Assembly: GCA_011319805.1 (NCBI GenBank)
Contig: SJRY01000327.1
Location: forward strand, 62,001-126,000
Direction: 5' to 3'
Source: Macrocybe gigantea
Lineage: Eukaryota > Basidiomycota > Agaricomycetes > Agaricales > Callistosporiaceae
Length of the DNA: 64,000 nucleotides
Shown: piece after piece, positions 35,597 through 47,465 of the stretch
How the letters are laid out: the number at the start of each line of letters is the position of its first letter
Position numbering within the stretch: position 1 is the stretch's first letter
The notes under the pieces: model-generated
What the model saw: only the letters and a program-made list of their open reading frames with translations
Told to the model about the DNA's origin: nothing
Databases searched by the model: none
Program-made: the position numbers and the translations under genes

Positions 35597-37992
35597 ATGT
35601 CTGACACAAAGGAACCTATTCTCGAATCCACAAACCACGAATGCAACGGTCGATCGCAGCGGACGACGACGAGACTCGAAGTTTGGTCGTACTATCTCTA
35701 TTACGTCGGCAATAATGGTCTAGCAGGTTTCAATTTTGGCCCGTCGCAATTTCAGAATCTGCTTTTCCTTGCTGGATATGACCCCAACGGTCCACCGTTC
35801 TCCACCCCATGTGGCGGTAATGCTTGCGTATTACCCTATCTCGGAAAGATCCGTGACAGTACGCGTCCTTTGCCTGCGCAGTCCTTCACAGGAAGTAATC
35901 ATTTTGCAGTCAACTCTATCGTCCTGCTCACCAATGGCATCAGCTTCGCCATCCAAGCCGTACTACTCATATTCATTGGAGCGTGGGCCGATTACGGTCA
36001 ATGGAGGTAGCGGTCGCACTCTCTAAAGTCATTTTCACTGCCTTCATTTTTGGCTGTAGACCAAACATCACCATCTTCTTCACATTGTTGGCCATCGCGA
36101 TATCTTTCGCCTGGCTTGGGGTTGACTCTCCGTCTAACTGGCACGAAGGTGTCACATTGTATATCCTTGGTCGTACGTCAAGTCCGCTTGCCAGCATTAT
36201 ACGATGACCTGATCGTCGCCGTAGTAATCTCATATCAAGTACCGTCGCAATTTGGATCGTCCGCCATCCATTCATTAATGTCATCGTCCAGTGTTCTTTG
36301 ACATTCTGGACAGCTGCATTTCCAGGTCTTGCAAGGGACCTTCCAGAGGTCAAAAGGTCCTTTCAGAAGATGAAAACCGGGCAGATATCGTAGGTCACAC
36401 CGCCTCAAAGATCTCGAAGCTACTAGTAAAACAGCTTTACTAGCGAAGCGGAATATGCCCGAATCACCTCCTTGGCCCGAAATCGGTTATCAAACATGTC
36501 TTTTGCAGTGGGCTCTGCGGGAGAAGTGCTCATCCTGGCTGCGATGGTGGGAATAATCAAAGCTCTGAAAGCTGGGGAAAGTATTCAGAACAACAACAGG
36601 ACATTCAGTGTCCTTATAGCATTCTCGGGCGCTGTCTGGCGTGGGTCCCACTCGCGTTTGTATAATCGTCTGCTAAATTGCTTGAAGTGTTCTGTGCCTT
36701 TCCATGGTTTTTCTTCGAACAAAGGCGCCCAGGCCTTGAGCGACCCGCTGGCAGCAGTATCTGGACAATCGGCTTTACACAGTTATGCGCAACTATGAAA
36801 AAGTGCTTAAAGCTGAAGCAGAGCTTTATATATCTCATTTTCTATTTCCTGATGTGAGGGACTTGGACTTGCAGCTTATCTGGAATTGTGCCGTCCTCAC
36901 TCAGCCCACAGGGGAGATGTGCTAAATACCACTGTGTGCGTTGACCGCTGCAGTAAAATTGTTCTTTTCAATGACTAGTTTGAGGATGCAGGACCGTGAT
37001 TGCCACATTGCAGAACAGGTTGATCAACTCGAGCCGTGCATAACTGTAGCAATTTGCTGATTGAAGTCATCAGCGTCGTGGTCTACTCGACTTTACAGTT
37101 AACGTTGCTGCTCTTGGTTGGGATAGTCGCGCAGGGCATAGGCATTTAGTATGTTTGCTCGTTTTGGGAGTGCTGCATACGTGACTTCGTCCTCAGTGCA
37201 TTCTGGCTCGTCCAAAGAAGGCTGAAGATATCTACTAAAGCAGTTCGTCCCGAGCAGAACATTGTCCGTGTCCGGATCCTGAATTCATTGCTTAGATGCT
37301 TTCTTTCAACGTCTTCTGCATAATTGTGAAGTCTCATGCCAATTTAATCACGACTTCACACCTGATCAGGCGAAATAGTTGCTGACGGTGTGGGGTCTCA
37401 TCGGCGTTCACAGCAACAGATTTGGTTTCAAACATGTCTGGGAGATCTGGTAAGCTATGCTGAAGTCAGAGTCTAACGAGATGCCGTGTTGATGTAGACT
37501 GTATAGGCTATATCAAGCATACTACGGTCTGCTGGTCTGTCCATGGTATGCTTATAGCCAGACTATGATCAGTGAAGTCTCCCCATTGCCGCAAATGTAT
37601 ACCGTCATTCGGTTCTAGAGTGCTTTTGACTGACTTTGAAACAGGTTTCTATTTTTCGCTCTGTTCTCCGTGGTGCGTATTCATTCTTTCAAGCCGGACA
37701 TATCAAAAACGAGACGAATTCGGAAACTATCTCAGGTTGGAAAAACGTCCGCGTTCATTGGACCATTCATCTCTAGCGCTATCATAACAGCTGCAGATAA
37801 CAACGACAACATGCCATTCACGTTCCTGTTCGGATTGTGAGTATTCTCGTTTCCACTCTGTGCGCATAATAACGTAGGATTTAAAGAGGGGTGCTGAGTA
37901 CCGTATTTCTGTGGTTGGTGGATGTTGAGAAAAGCCGAATTGAATGCGAGAGATTTGTCACAGCCCAGGCGGAGGAAGGTGCCTCGAAATAG
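35597..37992 (+). CDS. ATG22-like vacuolar amino-acid effluxer (about 16 exons)
   Basis: A major-facilitator membrane protein of the Atg22 family, which exports amino acids from the vacuole after autophagic breakdown. The first exon is 35597-36006 (MSDTKEPILESTNHEC, then EVWSYYLYYVGNNGLAGFNF). Later exons restore RPNITIFFTLLAIAISFAWLG, LTFWTAAFPGLARDLPEV, SLARNRLSNMSFAVGSAGEV, CAFPWFFFEQRRPGLERP, LKQSFIYLIFYFLMGDVLN, YSTLQLTLLLLVGIVAQGIG, LYQAYYGLLVCPWYAYSQ, VGKTSAFIGPFISSAII and FGLGVLSTVFLWLVDVEKSR. Several exons are tiny, including 36225-36238 (14 nt) and two of 24 and 27 nt around 36962-37018. No frame break was needed. VPS34 starts 93 bp downstream on the same strand. Confidence 0.92.
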
Positions 37993-38085
37993 AACTTTTA
38001 TCTGTAAATATGTGTTATAGTTGTCAGATATTTGTTCGCGAGATTATTCAATCTCAGTCTATGATCATCTCTTTGCTGCATAGGA

Positions 38086-41000
38086 ATGGACAAGGACAAC
38101 AAGGACGACTTCACCTTCGCCAAATTGTCCCATCTCAAGTTACCCGTCACCTTCAGAATGTGCGTAGCTTCTTTTTGTAGCCTCTCTTATCTGAGAACAG
38201 AATTACAGCTCCCAACTAGAAGGTATTCGGCAACCTAAATCGTTCAGCGAACTCTTAGAGAATCCAGAACTCCGCTTTCACGGAGTGCAGCTCGCGTCAG
38301 TTACATTCGGCTTTATCAATGTGTTTGCACACCAATTTCAGGCTGAAGGACACCTTCAGACCTATATGTCACCTGCCAGCTAATTGCAGACAACAAACCT
38401 CTGACCATACCATTTCGAACATCTTTCAAGGCCTTCAAGAATAATTACACGTAGATGCTTCCTGAACAATGTTGATTTGCCTGATGCTCATCATCATCAG
38501 GTGGAACGAATGGATCACGTTGCCCATTCGTTATTGCGATCTGCCACTCAACTCTCAGATAACGTTTACCATATGGGATATTGCAGGACCTCGGTCGACA
38601 GTCCCTGTTGGCGGCACTACGTTCAAGCTCTTTGGGAAAAAATGGTGAGAACGCGCTCAGATGAGAGCGCGATGTGTGCTACATATGTCGTGCAGGACAC
38701 TGAGAAGGGGCAAACATCGACTTCATCTATGGCCCGAAGTTGAAGCGGATGGCTCCATTGAAACAACCACGCCAAGCAAATTGGGTCTGAGGGATGAAAT
38801 GGGCCGGCTGGAGAAAGTAAGCACCCTCGCCATTCCGCAAGGACTCAGGATATTCATGAGCTCTCTCAATATAGCTGGTCAAAAAGTATGAACGTGGCGA
38901 CCTACCAAAGTCGGACTGGTTAGACAAGCTGGCATTTAGAAAGATGGAAGAAATCCATGCAGTAAAGTCTCGTTTAGTATTCGAAATATCTGCCTTTCTG
39001 AGATGGTGTTTTCTTCAGGCAGAAACCGAAAAGTCTCAAAACCTGTTTCTCTACATAGATCTTCCTCGTTTCGATTTCCCTGTCATATTTAACGAACCCG
39101 TCAGCGCTTACTCTTTGTCTTCTATTCAACCCTCTCATAGTCATTGTGAACAACAGTTGCAACCCGTCACTAGCCAAATGCCAACGCACTCGCTGATCGC
39201 TCTCCCTACATCTTCATCTTCACAGGATCCTAATCTCTGGAGTATTGTTGATCCTGACGGCCTCCGAGAAAACCCTGTAGAAGATAAACATCGTCGCCTC
39301 GTTCGCAGTCATCGAAGTAGTCCTTATGACCGAGAATTGAAACCCAACGCAAAAATTAGGGACGAACTAGCGGTACGCGCGTCCAACCACGTTTCAACTC
39401 TGTATCTACTGACACAGTTTGTCTTACAGGAAATTCTGAATTATGCACCGAGTCAGCCTCTGACGTCGGAGGAAAAAGATCTCATTTGGAAATTTCGCTT
39501 CTATCTAGCCCGCGATAAGCACGGGCTCACCAAGTTCCTGAAGTCCGTTACATGGCGTGACTCTTTGGAAGTCAAACATGCAGTGGAAGAGCTCCTCCCT
39601 CAGTGGACGGAGATAGGGACCGATGATGCTTTGGAACTCCTCGGGCCCAGCATCGTCGACTCCCGTGTGAGAGCCTTCGCTGTAAAACAACTCATGCGTG
39701 CTGATGACGATGTACGCATTGCACTCCCTATCCTATACTATGTTGTGTCTTACTTGTATGGACCTGTCAGGAGCTGCTTCTATATCTATTGCAGTTGGTG
39801 CAAGCTCTCAAATTCGAGAGTGCTGCTAGCGAGCAGCGATCAAGCAGATCTGCAACGAGTGCTATTTCATACGATGACAGTGGCCTGGCAGATTTTCTCA
39901 TTGCTCGCGGCGCTGAGAATGCGGTCCTCGGTAATAGGCTTTACTGGTACCTGATTGTAGAGGTTGCTTTAGAGGATAAAGAAGACAAATTCATGGCGAA
40001 AATGTACGGACGGGTCGTTTTCAAGTTTATGAACAAGATATTGGAGGTGTGTAACGTGTATTTATAACATGACGCCTTATTAACGAACTGATGAAATCGC
40101 TTTTATCAGTCAGAGAATGGGGTTGAAAGGCGAGAACTCATGCGTCGTCAGGGTTTACTTGTAGAGACTCTGGCGAAGCGCGCCAAGGAAATCCGACTAT
40201 CGAAAGACCCCCGGCCCAAAAAGATTGAAAAATTGCGCTCTTTTATTAACGACCCGAAGAACAACCTTGCCTCAATGTCACCTCTCCCTTTGCCCCTAAA
40301 TGCGCGTGTCGAAATAACAGGCATCAACGCAGAAAAATCGTCCGTCTTTAAATCCAATCTATACCCCCTGCTGTTGTACTTCCAATGCTCCGACGGCTCA
40401 GAGTACCCGGTTATCTTGAAGGACGGGGACGACATGCGCCAAGACCAGCTGGTCATCCAGCTCTTCACCCTTATGGATCGACTATTGAGGAAGGAGAACT
40501 TGGATCTGAAGTTGAGTCCCTATGACGTACTTGCCACAGGGCCTCTGCAAGGCATGGCACAGTTCATTCCAAGCAAGACCATCGCGGCGATTGTGAGTGA
40601 GCACGGCAACGTGCTCAACTACCTACGTGTCCATAATCCCGACGAAGGGAGTGTCGGTACGGCTGGTGTTCAGCCGAGCGTTATCGACACCTTCGTTCGC
40701 AGTTGTGGTGGGTAGTTGTGGATCAGTTTTCGAGTGCCCTCACTTGTTCCTCCCATAGCCGGCTATTGTGTCGTGACGTACTTGCTTGGCGTTGGTGATC
40801 GACACCTCGACAACCTTTTGGTCGCTCCTGACGGTAATCCCCGTCAACATAGATCGTTCTTATCTCTGACGTTCCTCTTTGGTTTAGGTCATTTCTTTCA
40901 CGGTAAATCGTCCTTCTCTGTTCTGAATAACTCTAATCTGAGTGTTACAACTGATACGAACGTTACTAGTGGATTTCGGCTACATCTTGGGCCGGGATCC

Positions 41001-41343
41001 TAAACCCTTCCCTCCTCCCGTCAAGGTGTGCAAAGAGATGGTCGATGGCATGGGCGGGGCACAATCTCCGCACTACGCTCGTTTTAAGAACTTCTGCTTC
41101 ACGGCCTTCAGCATCCTTCGGAAAAGCGCTAACCTCATACTCAACTTGGTCGCCCTCATGGTAGACGCTAACGTACCTGACATCAAGCATAGGGATGTGC
41201 ACGAACAGATCCAAGAAAAGTTCCGCCTAGATCTAACGGAGGAAGACGCTATAAAGCACTTCGAAGCTCTATTGAACGAGACGTCATACCTGACAGTTGT
41301 GCTTGATCGGATACATGATCTGGCTCAATATTGGCGTAGCTGA
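38086..41343 (+). CDS. VPS34: class III phosphatidylinositol 3-kinase VPS34
   Basis: Makes PI3P on endosomes and autophagosomes. Thirteen exons: 38086-38159, 38209-38295, 38349-38450, 38501-38644, 38696-38816, 38875-38961, 39019-39372, 39430-39711, 39771-40046, 40110-40707, 40759-40833, 40888-40902 and 40970-41343, summing to 863 codons. C2 domain: [46 protein letters not shown]. Helical domain: [36 protein letters not shown]. Kinase domain: [18 protein letters not shown], catalytic [16 protein letters not shown] and activation start [18 protein letters not shown]. The C-terminus is [10 protein letters not shown]. The exon encoding GHFFH is 15 nt. Exon 7 may hide one short in-frame intron near 39097-39137. 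Confidence 0.97.
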
Positions 41344-41614
41344 TGCAGGCATTTTTTCTTGAACCATCATGTAGAGTATCTTATGCGGCTTCCAAATGAT
41401 TGGAATCTTGGGCCCAATAACATGCACAGCGGGCAATCTCACTACAGAAGCGCAATGAAGCAGGCCAGCCTCCACAGGCCTTGGTCTGCAGCTCTCCAAA
41501 CCGAGCTAGTCCTCCGACACTGGATATCCGTCCAGCACAAAAGAACCAGTGACATTATAGTGTTGGCCTACCATCTACTACCCATGATAACTACATCTAG
41601 ACAGCCGTCTGCGC

Positions 41615-42642
41615 TCACTGTAAGTTGCGGAGCAAAATTTGCATAGCCGAAAAATCTTTCAACTGATTTAAAGCATATTTGTCGTAGACTGGGCCCTTGT
41701 CTAAAGTTATTTCCGCGGTGCTGATCTAGCAACACCGATGTAAGGGTAATGACATGTGGAGGATATGCAAAAGCGGAAATCAGCCCACCAATATATCTGC
41801 AGTGAGTCCCTTTATAGGGGATGCAGAGGATCGAAAACGGTGCATGCGGTATGCGGTATCTTCAAGTTGGGATACCGTAGAATCTGTAGTGTGCTGGGCC
41901 CATAGTCCGCAGCTCAACAGTGAGATTCAAGTCATGCAAAAGCGGATACTAACGTAAAAGTCTGTTTCGTACGGCCAATCCTCACTACCGCTTGATACAA
42001 GAGGCTCGGTCGCCGATAAGGCTGGATCAAGGATGGCCGAGAGTGGATGACTAAATATCCAGGACACTTCACGTTCGGAAGCCTTGAGCTGATCCAAGAC
42101 TGACGGAGATGTCAGAATGGCGACAACAGGCGTGACAACTAGTCGATAGAGAGATATGAATGGCTCAAGCAATGTGACGGTGTGGATGTTGGGGCAGTTC
42201 AGAGGTAGACTGATTTCTTCGTGAGCTTCGCGAAACTGCAATGGAGTTGATGAAACGTTAAGAAAAAATTATGAGTTATCTACATACGGCTGTTTCAATC
42301 AAACTTTTATCCGACTCGTCCATCCTGCCTCCAGGGAGGGCGGTCTGGCCGGCATGGGTCCTGAGTGCCTTGGATCGGGTCGTCAGCAGAACACGCAATT
42401 CTCCATTCTGCTCGAAGAGAAGGACAAGGACGGCAGCGAGTTGTGAGCGTGAATATATGGACCTGTTGCAGTATGTAGGTGCTAGTTCTCAGATAGCTAG
42501 TAGAAAGAAAGAGTGTCATGACTGACGGACAGATCATGTTCTACAGGCTTGTGATTCATTAAGCGTCGAATACACGCTCTGAGACCTTCGGGAAGTTGTC
42601 TAATACGGTATCAGATACCAGCGGGGACTGAAAGGGTATCAT
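41615..42642 (-). CDS. Nudix hydrolase, CoA/8-oxo-dGTP type (NUDT7/PCD1-like; one base missing)
   Basis: A Nudix pyrophosphatase most like peroxisomal coenzyme A diphosphatases. Exons 42531-42642, 42288-42462, 41954-42235, 41789-41893 and 41615-41725. The Nudix box is split by an intron and reads GGRMDESDKSLIETA then FREAHEEISL, which fits GX5EX7REUXEEXGU except that Ile-Ser-Leu replaces the usual Xaa-Gly-Leu. Upstream is AAVLVLLFEQNGELRVLLTT with RTHAGQTALPGG, the CoA-type UPF0035 pattern. The N-terminus MIPFQSPLVSDTVLDN and LPEGLRACIRRLMNHKP are joined only if one base is added near 42592-42597; this gives 262 codons. The C-terminus is not a clear peroxisomal signal. Confidence 0.86.
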
Positions 42643-42781
42643 AGGCAATGTTAATGAGCCAAAGGTACAAAATCGCAGAGGATTTGTACTAATGGTTATC
42701 ACGTGCTAGCGTGACCAGTCACATGACTCGCATACGCAGAATACAGACGCGTACAAGAACATATGATGGATATGTAAATCC

Positions 42782-43605
42782 TTAGAAAATGGCCCTAACA
42801 AGTCCACCACCAATAGCGGCGCCTGCAATTAGACATAAGTTGTTGGCGAAATATAACGATAAAAAGGGAAAAGAGGTGCTGACCAGCGCCGAATCCAACT
42901 CCACCTGCCGCAGAATGCGCCATCTGTGAGTGAGAATACTAAATAAGATAGGCAAGGAGCGAAGCGATCAATCAATTTACCGTGTTTCCTAGTTTTCCAT
43001 ATTTGCTCTTCTTCTTGTCGTTCCCAGGGTCTTGCTGGAGTCCCACGGAATTTACGCCAGCACCTGACGGCGGCGGCGCATCCATGCCGTGGTAGGCGGC
43101 ACCAAACGGTCGGTAGGCTGGTTTCTCTCTAGATGGCGCTGATGCGTCGTTCTCCTTGATCTTCTCGACATAACTAGAAGGGAACAACGCCTGCTTTCCA
43201 TTGACTCTGCCCATCCACCAGTCACCGTTTGTTTCTTCAACAATCTCAATGATGTCTCCAGCGGAGAATGAAAGGTCATCCGGCTCCTATTAATATGTGA
43301 GACCTGAGCGGTCCATGACGAAGGGCTTCTACCTCGCCGTTCTCATTGTACGCCCAAAGAGCTTTCGCTCGGACTGCACGATGCGCTGGGGGTGAAGGAC
43401 GAGCTGCTGAAGGAGGCGGTAGACGGTTACCGTTGGCTCCGGCGCCTAGTGGGGCATTGCTTTGAGCGTTTGGCAACTTGGAAAGGAAGACCGATGCATC
43501 TGAATGAGAGATGTAATTCTGAGAGACGAGGAACTGGACGTCGCTCTCGATTCGGGAGAGAATGTGGGCCAGCAGAGCAGCGGACTGGGTATCTTGAGGA
43601 GACAT
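42782..43605 (-). CDS. SH3-domain protein (LSB1/PIN3-like), copy A
   Basis: A 219-residue adaptor related to yeast Las17-binding proteins Lsb1/Pin3 of cortical actin patches. Exons 43333-43605, 42981-43286, 42884-42923 and 42782-42822. The N-terminus (LLAHILSRIESDVQFLVSQN) is a helical bundle, then the SH3 domain: KALWAYNENGE, EPDDLSFSAGDIIEIVEETN, GDWWMGRVNGKQALFPSSYV. The tail ends in KYGKLGNT and a Gly-rich hydrophobic segment (AAGGVGFGAGAAIGGGLVRA). Copy B at 60307-61314 has the same layout and identical 40-nt and 41-nt final exons. It is divergent from the pICln/Lot5 gene, with 68 bp between ATGs. Confidence 0.9.
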
Positions 43606-43673
43606 AGTATGCTTATGTAACGCGCGCTGCTTCACTCGATTCATGGATTTTGTTTCAGGTCATCACGACAAAG

Positions 43674-44564
43674 ATGCCTTCGCTAACCCCGATCACGACC
43701 CTGCCAGACTTTATCACCCCAGACGAACACCAGAACGTCGTGTCCTCAACGCCAGCCTCCTTTAATGACATTCGACCCGTTCTCAAGCACAAAGAAGACA
43801 ATGTCGCAGTCACTCTTGATCCACCTATAATCGGGTTTTCCTCGACGGAGCCAACACAAGGAGCTCTGTATATTCTCACAAGGTCAGTTTTCTAGTGACA
43901 GATGTGCATGCTTTTCGACCTGAAGTTGCCGTCTCAGTGTACTTGTATTCATATCTGCCGCCGGTCGCGGCTTTGAGATAAACTATCCGTCCATCACACT
44001 CCATGCCATCTCACGAGGCGGCCAAATGCCATCCATTTACTGCCAGCTTGACGAAAATGTCTCAGAATACCTGCCACTGCCACAAGCGGAAGATGGCCCA
44101 ACTTCTATGCGAGAACTCAACATCATACCAGAGAACGCAGAATCCTGTAAGCCCATCTGAGGTTCTATGCTTTTTTTTTCTAACGCTTCAGCAGTAGACA
44201 GAATTTTCGAATCGTTATCGATATGCGCCTCCCTGCATCCGGACCTAGGGGTTGATGAAGAAGACTTTGATGACGATGCCTTTGTCGACAATTCGGCCTT
44301 TGAGACCTTCGTAGGTGATGAAGATCAAGAACTGAGCGAGGTTGGGAGGGTGCGCAGCGATTTCATCAACAGTAACCGATACCAGCCGTACTAGATAACG
44401 ACTCTTTTGGGGATCTCATCCCTTTGCATCTGCAGGCAGCTCTTTCTCATCTTGAGTCGATTATTGACAATCCCTTTGAACACTCGTCTACTGCAAATGG
44501 ATCCGAAAACGATCAAGAGACGGTAGATCAACAACCCTGTCTTTCGCGGAAAGACGGCTCGTGA
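43674..44564 (+). CDS. pICln / Lot5-like protein (ICln PH-type domain)
   Basis: A 233-residue protein of the nucleotide-sensitive chloride conductance regulator family (PF03517), a methylosome/snRNP assembly chaperone in animals and Lot5-like in fungi. Exons 43674-43882, 43938-44146, 44195-44349 and 44436-44564 sum to 234 codons. Key segments: MPSLTPITTLPDFITPDEH, GALYILTSVLVFISAAGRGF, YPSITLHAISRG, PSIYCQLDENVSEYLPLP, then acidic DEEDFDDDAFVDNSAFETF. The acidic insert is a family hallmark. The last exon (AALSHLESIIDNPFE) is found only when the intron 44350-44435 is removed, since translation otherwise stops at 44394. The gene shares a 68-bp promoter region with an SH3 gene. Confidence 0.88.
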
Positions 44565-45095
44565 GAGGTCTAAGTCGCGAGCATTGTGCAAAGCATCCGA
44601 AGGTGTTTTCAGCTTTTATCGTTGCCAGACTATCATTGAATGCGAGTCATATCAGCACCGAGGAAATCTGTTGGCGACGAGAAGCGACTTTTTCGATGGC
44701 GCAGCAGTCTGTTCTAGTTAATCTTGGTTGGTTAATATTAGCTTTGCTTTGCCGTTTGTATCGCAAAGCAATGGAACACGAAACCGCACAGAACGGCTCG
44801 CGGAACGAGGCACCAGGCCAGGATCAGCGCCCTTGAATGCCTCGACATCTTCCGATCTGGTCAGACAGTTGTTTCCGACCAACCGATGTTAGTCACCAGA
44901 TATCATTGTACGCACGTTCTTGATAAACGGAGTTTATCTGTTCGATAATTAGGGGGGGGGGGGCAAAAAGAACCGTCGCGACGGATGGTCTATATCTACA
45001 CTTGAGTTGACTGCAATTCAACATGTCCGAATTCCCTCCAGCTTTGAGGAATCCGATTGTCTTTACTATGCACGAAACACATCGAAAGTTATGCC
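44565..45095. other. convergent intergenic region with a run of 12 G
   Basis: Between the stop of the pICln-like gene and the stop of the DUF6534 gene. A run of 12 G occurs at 44952-44963. No supported gene; a 91-codon plus-strand frame at 44561-44836 shows no family features. Confidence 0.5.
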
Positions 45096-47044
45096 TTATG
45101 CGGTATAACCTACTTTTGAACCATCTACCTCTACCTCGCGATCGATGCTCACCAGAACGTGCTGCTGGGATATCGTGAGCCATGTTTCCTGGGGTGGATA
45201 GCGAACAAAGAACACTGCGAACCGGACGTGAATTAGCCACCGAAGAATCTTTCGAAGCAAACGCTGCAGGGCGAGAGGAAAGGCCAGATAGAACGACATC
45301 GGATACGCCTGAAACCTTTTCCATTAATGCATCTCTACCATTCAGAGTTGCCAAAAGACTGTTTAGATATACTGAATAGACCCTTTCAATATCTGCATTT
45401 TTCTTATATAAAGGTGAGCTTACGTTTGCTTAAAGAAAAATAGATGCCAATGAAGGTGAATTCATGGGGCCATATTGTGTAGGTGATGAAACACGCTGTC
45501 GCGCACACGCTACCAGAGGGCTGTCAGAAGCAACGCAAGTGTGTCCAGCAGTGGCGACGCACGTCATCAAAAGACCTGAGGATGGGGAATATCCAGTCAG
45601 GGCTTAGTCACGAATGTGTTATAAATGATATTAACTTGTATTAATGGTATATGCCATGAGTATGTTCACCAAGGAATCTGTCCTGCAGTGTTCGTCAGGC
45701 GTCAGCGTTCGTTCTAAAAGGGTGGGATACTGACTTTCGGAATCCGGTTCTGCTGCGAGAAAGCGCGATACAGAGAGAACTGGCAATCAGAATATCCGAG
45801 AGAACGCCACTGCCCAGTGCGGTGTACAAAAAACTACAAGACAATGCTCTTTGAGCGCGACAACGAAACTATGGCGGGGCGAACGTACCGATATCTTGGA
45901 AAAATTCTCGAAAGTCTTTTCTTGGTAACTAGGGCCTGATCAGCATTTTTTTTTCCCCATAGGAGGAACCACACCAACGCTCTGCTGGCGAACGCTGGGA
46001 TGTCGAATTGGCAAGAATGAAACAGACCGACGGCAATCCGAATCTTACCAAATCCAGTCACTATTTGAGGCAGGGAATTGAGGGTTACTTGAACTACCGA
46101 AAACGCATCGAGTTGGGCGACCTACCGAAAGTAAGAATTGAAGTAGCTGCCTGTGAATTATTGAAGAAAAGTCATGACCCGTTCGCGTCTTTGACTCACA
46201 ATACCGCCCAATAGAGGTATTGCGATAACTCTGTACCGTTTAGTCACTTATATGACCATTCCTAAGAGCTCTCTATGATTGGCAACATATCAATGCTTAC
46301 TGAGCCAGACACGCCTCGCAAACACACTTCGACGACGTCAACTGACTTATGAAGGAGGAGGCCTGGAAAATATACCCTACCTACGAATAAGCAGGTCGCT
46401 GATGCACTTCAATAAAACGCTTTATCAGTGAGTAATCGACAGATGTTCCGAATCATACACACTGTCAGATATACTTGGGCCTGAATATGAGATGCGTCAG
46501 TGTGGCGCAATGACAACAACATCCCCCTTACCAGTATGCTCCTGATGAATTCCTGTGAGTCTGATTCTCCAACGCATGTGAACAGCAACGCGACGCACCA
46601 GTTTGTGAACGCCATGTTGGCGAAATTTCCAAAATTAGACACCAGATAGCGATATAAAGCGTGAGTGATAAAAGCGAGGTGGACCGTATCCAAGATCCTA
46701 GTACATAAATGATCCGCGTGGATGAGATGAGCACTGGAAGAATACGGAGCTCTACCATAGGACAAAGATCTAAAGTGCGTTTCAGGTCTGAGAGGATAGG
46801 ATGAGCATATACGGTAGGACATGCCAGAAACTTGAAGGGTGTTGTGTCTTTGTAATTTTTCTTGTAGTAAATGAACGTCTGTACACAAGTAATGCCGTAG
46901 AAACTCGGATGATAGAAGGATGAGGCTAATGTCTCCAGTCAAGACTAGTTGAGCTTACACGGCGGCTATGAGATCGCCGAGAAATGCGGCTCCCAGCTTA
47001 CTGTCGAGGTTGATGGGTGTAGTGGGGTGCTGAGCAGTGGTCAT
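45096..47044 (-). CDS. DUF6534 membrane protein, multi-exon
   Basis: A typical basidiomycete DUF6534-type membrane protein with about seven TM helices and unknown function. The start is MTTAQHPTTPINLDSKLGAA. Exons 46959-47044, 46825-46903, 46756-46769 (14 nt) and one starting at 46697 restore VFYGITCVQTFIYYKKNY, FKFL, IFVLW and ILDTVHLAFITHALYRYLVS. Downstream blocks are LGSGVLSDILIASSLCIAL, SRSRTGFRK, SLVNILMAYTINT, ALLLTALW, WPHEFTFIGIYFSLSK and the family's closing YLNSLLATLNGRDAL. The 46770-46824 intron has a GC donor (CTG|GCATGT). Exact exons between 45660 and 46400 and the C-terminal stop are uncertain; 45096 is the best guess (DREVEVDGSKVGYTA). Confidence 0.8.
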
Positions 47045-47465
47045 TTGCGAAGAAAGAGGAAAACGCTTGCGGAATCGGGGGTCGCTCGGACATATTAAAT
47101 GTCGCTGGGTTTGATGAAAAGTCAAACTCTGTGTATAGTCAACGAGAACATTTGACACGGGAAGACTTGTGGCAAAAGAATGATTTGCGATTTTTCACCG
47201 CGCGTCACACGTCGCAGCGTCCAGTTCGTTGTCAAACATGCGAAACGGAATGTGCTCCAAGTCAGCACGTGAGCTGTAGTGACGTTGTTTGTGCAAGTTG
47301 ACACCCTTTTTTTTTTGTGCTCTGCTAAATATGGTTGATCGATTGACTGTCGGATATCGCATCTGGACGCTTTGTCGTGCCCCAAGCCATACTTCTGCCC
47401 GACTACAGTTTGCCCTGCTCTCAAGCTACTTTTCCAGTTCATCTATCTGTCAAGCAAAGAAAAGG

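Noticed and set aside
36963..37200. Apparent frame disruption in the ATG22-like gene
   Set aside because: Resolved by normal small introns and 24-27-nt exons; no missing base needed.
44952..44963. Run of 12 G as a G-quadruplex or regulatory element
   Set aside because: A single homopolymer in a 3' intergenic region, more likely a slippage-prone or assembly-sensitive run.
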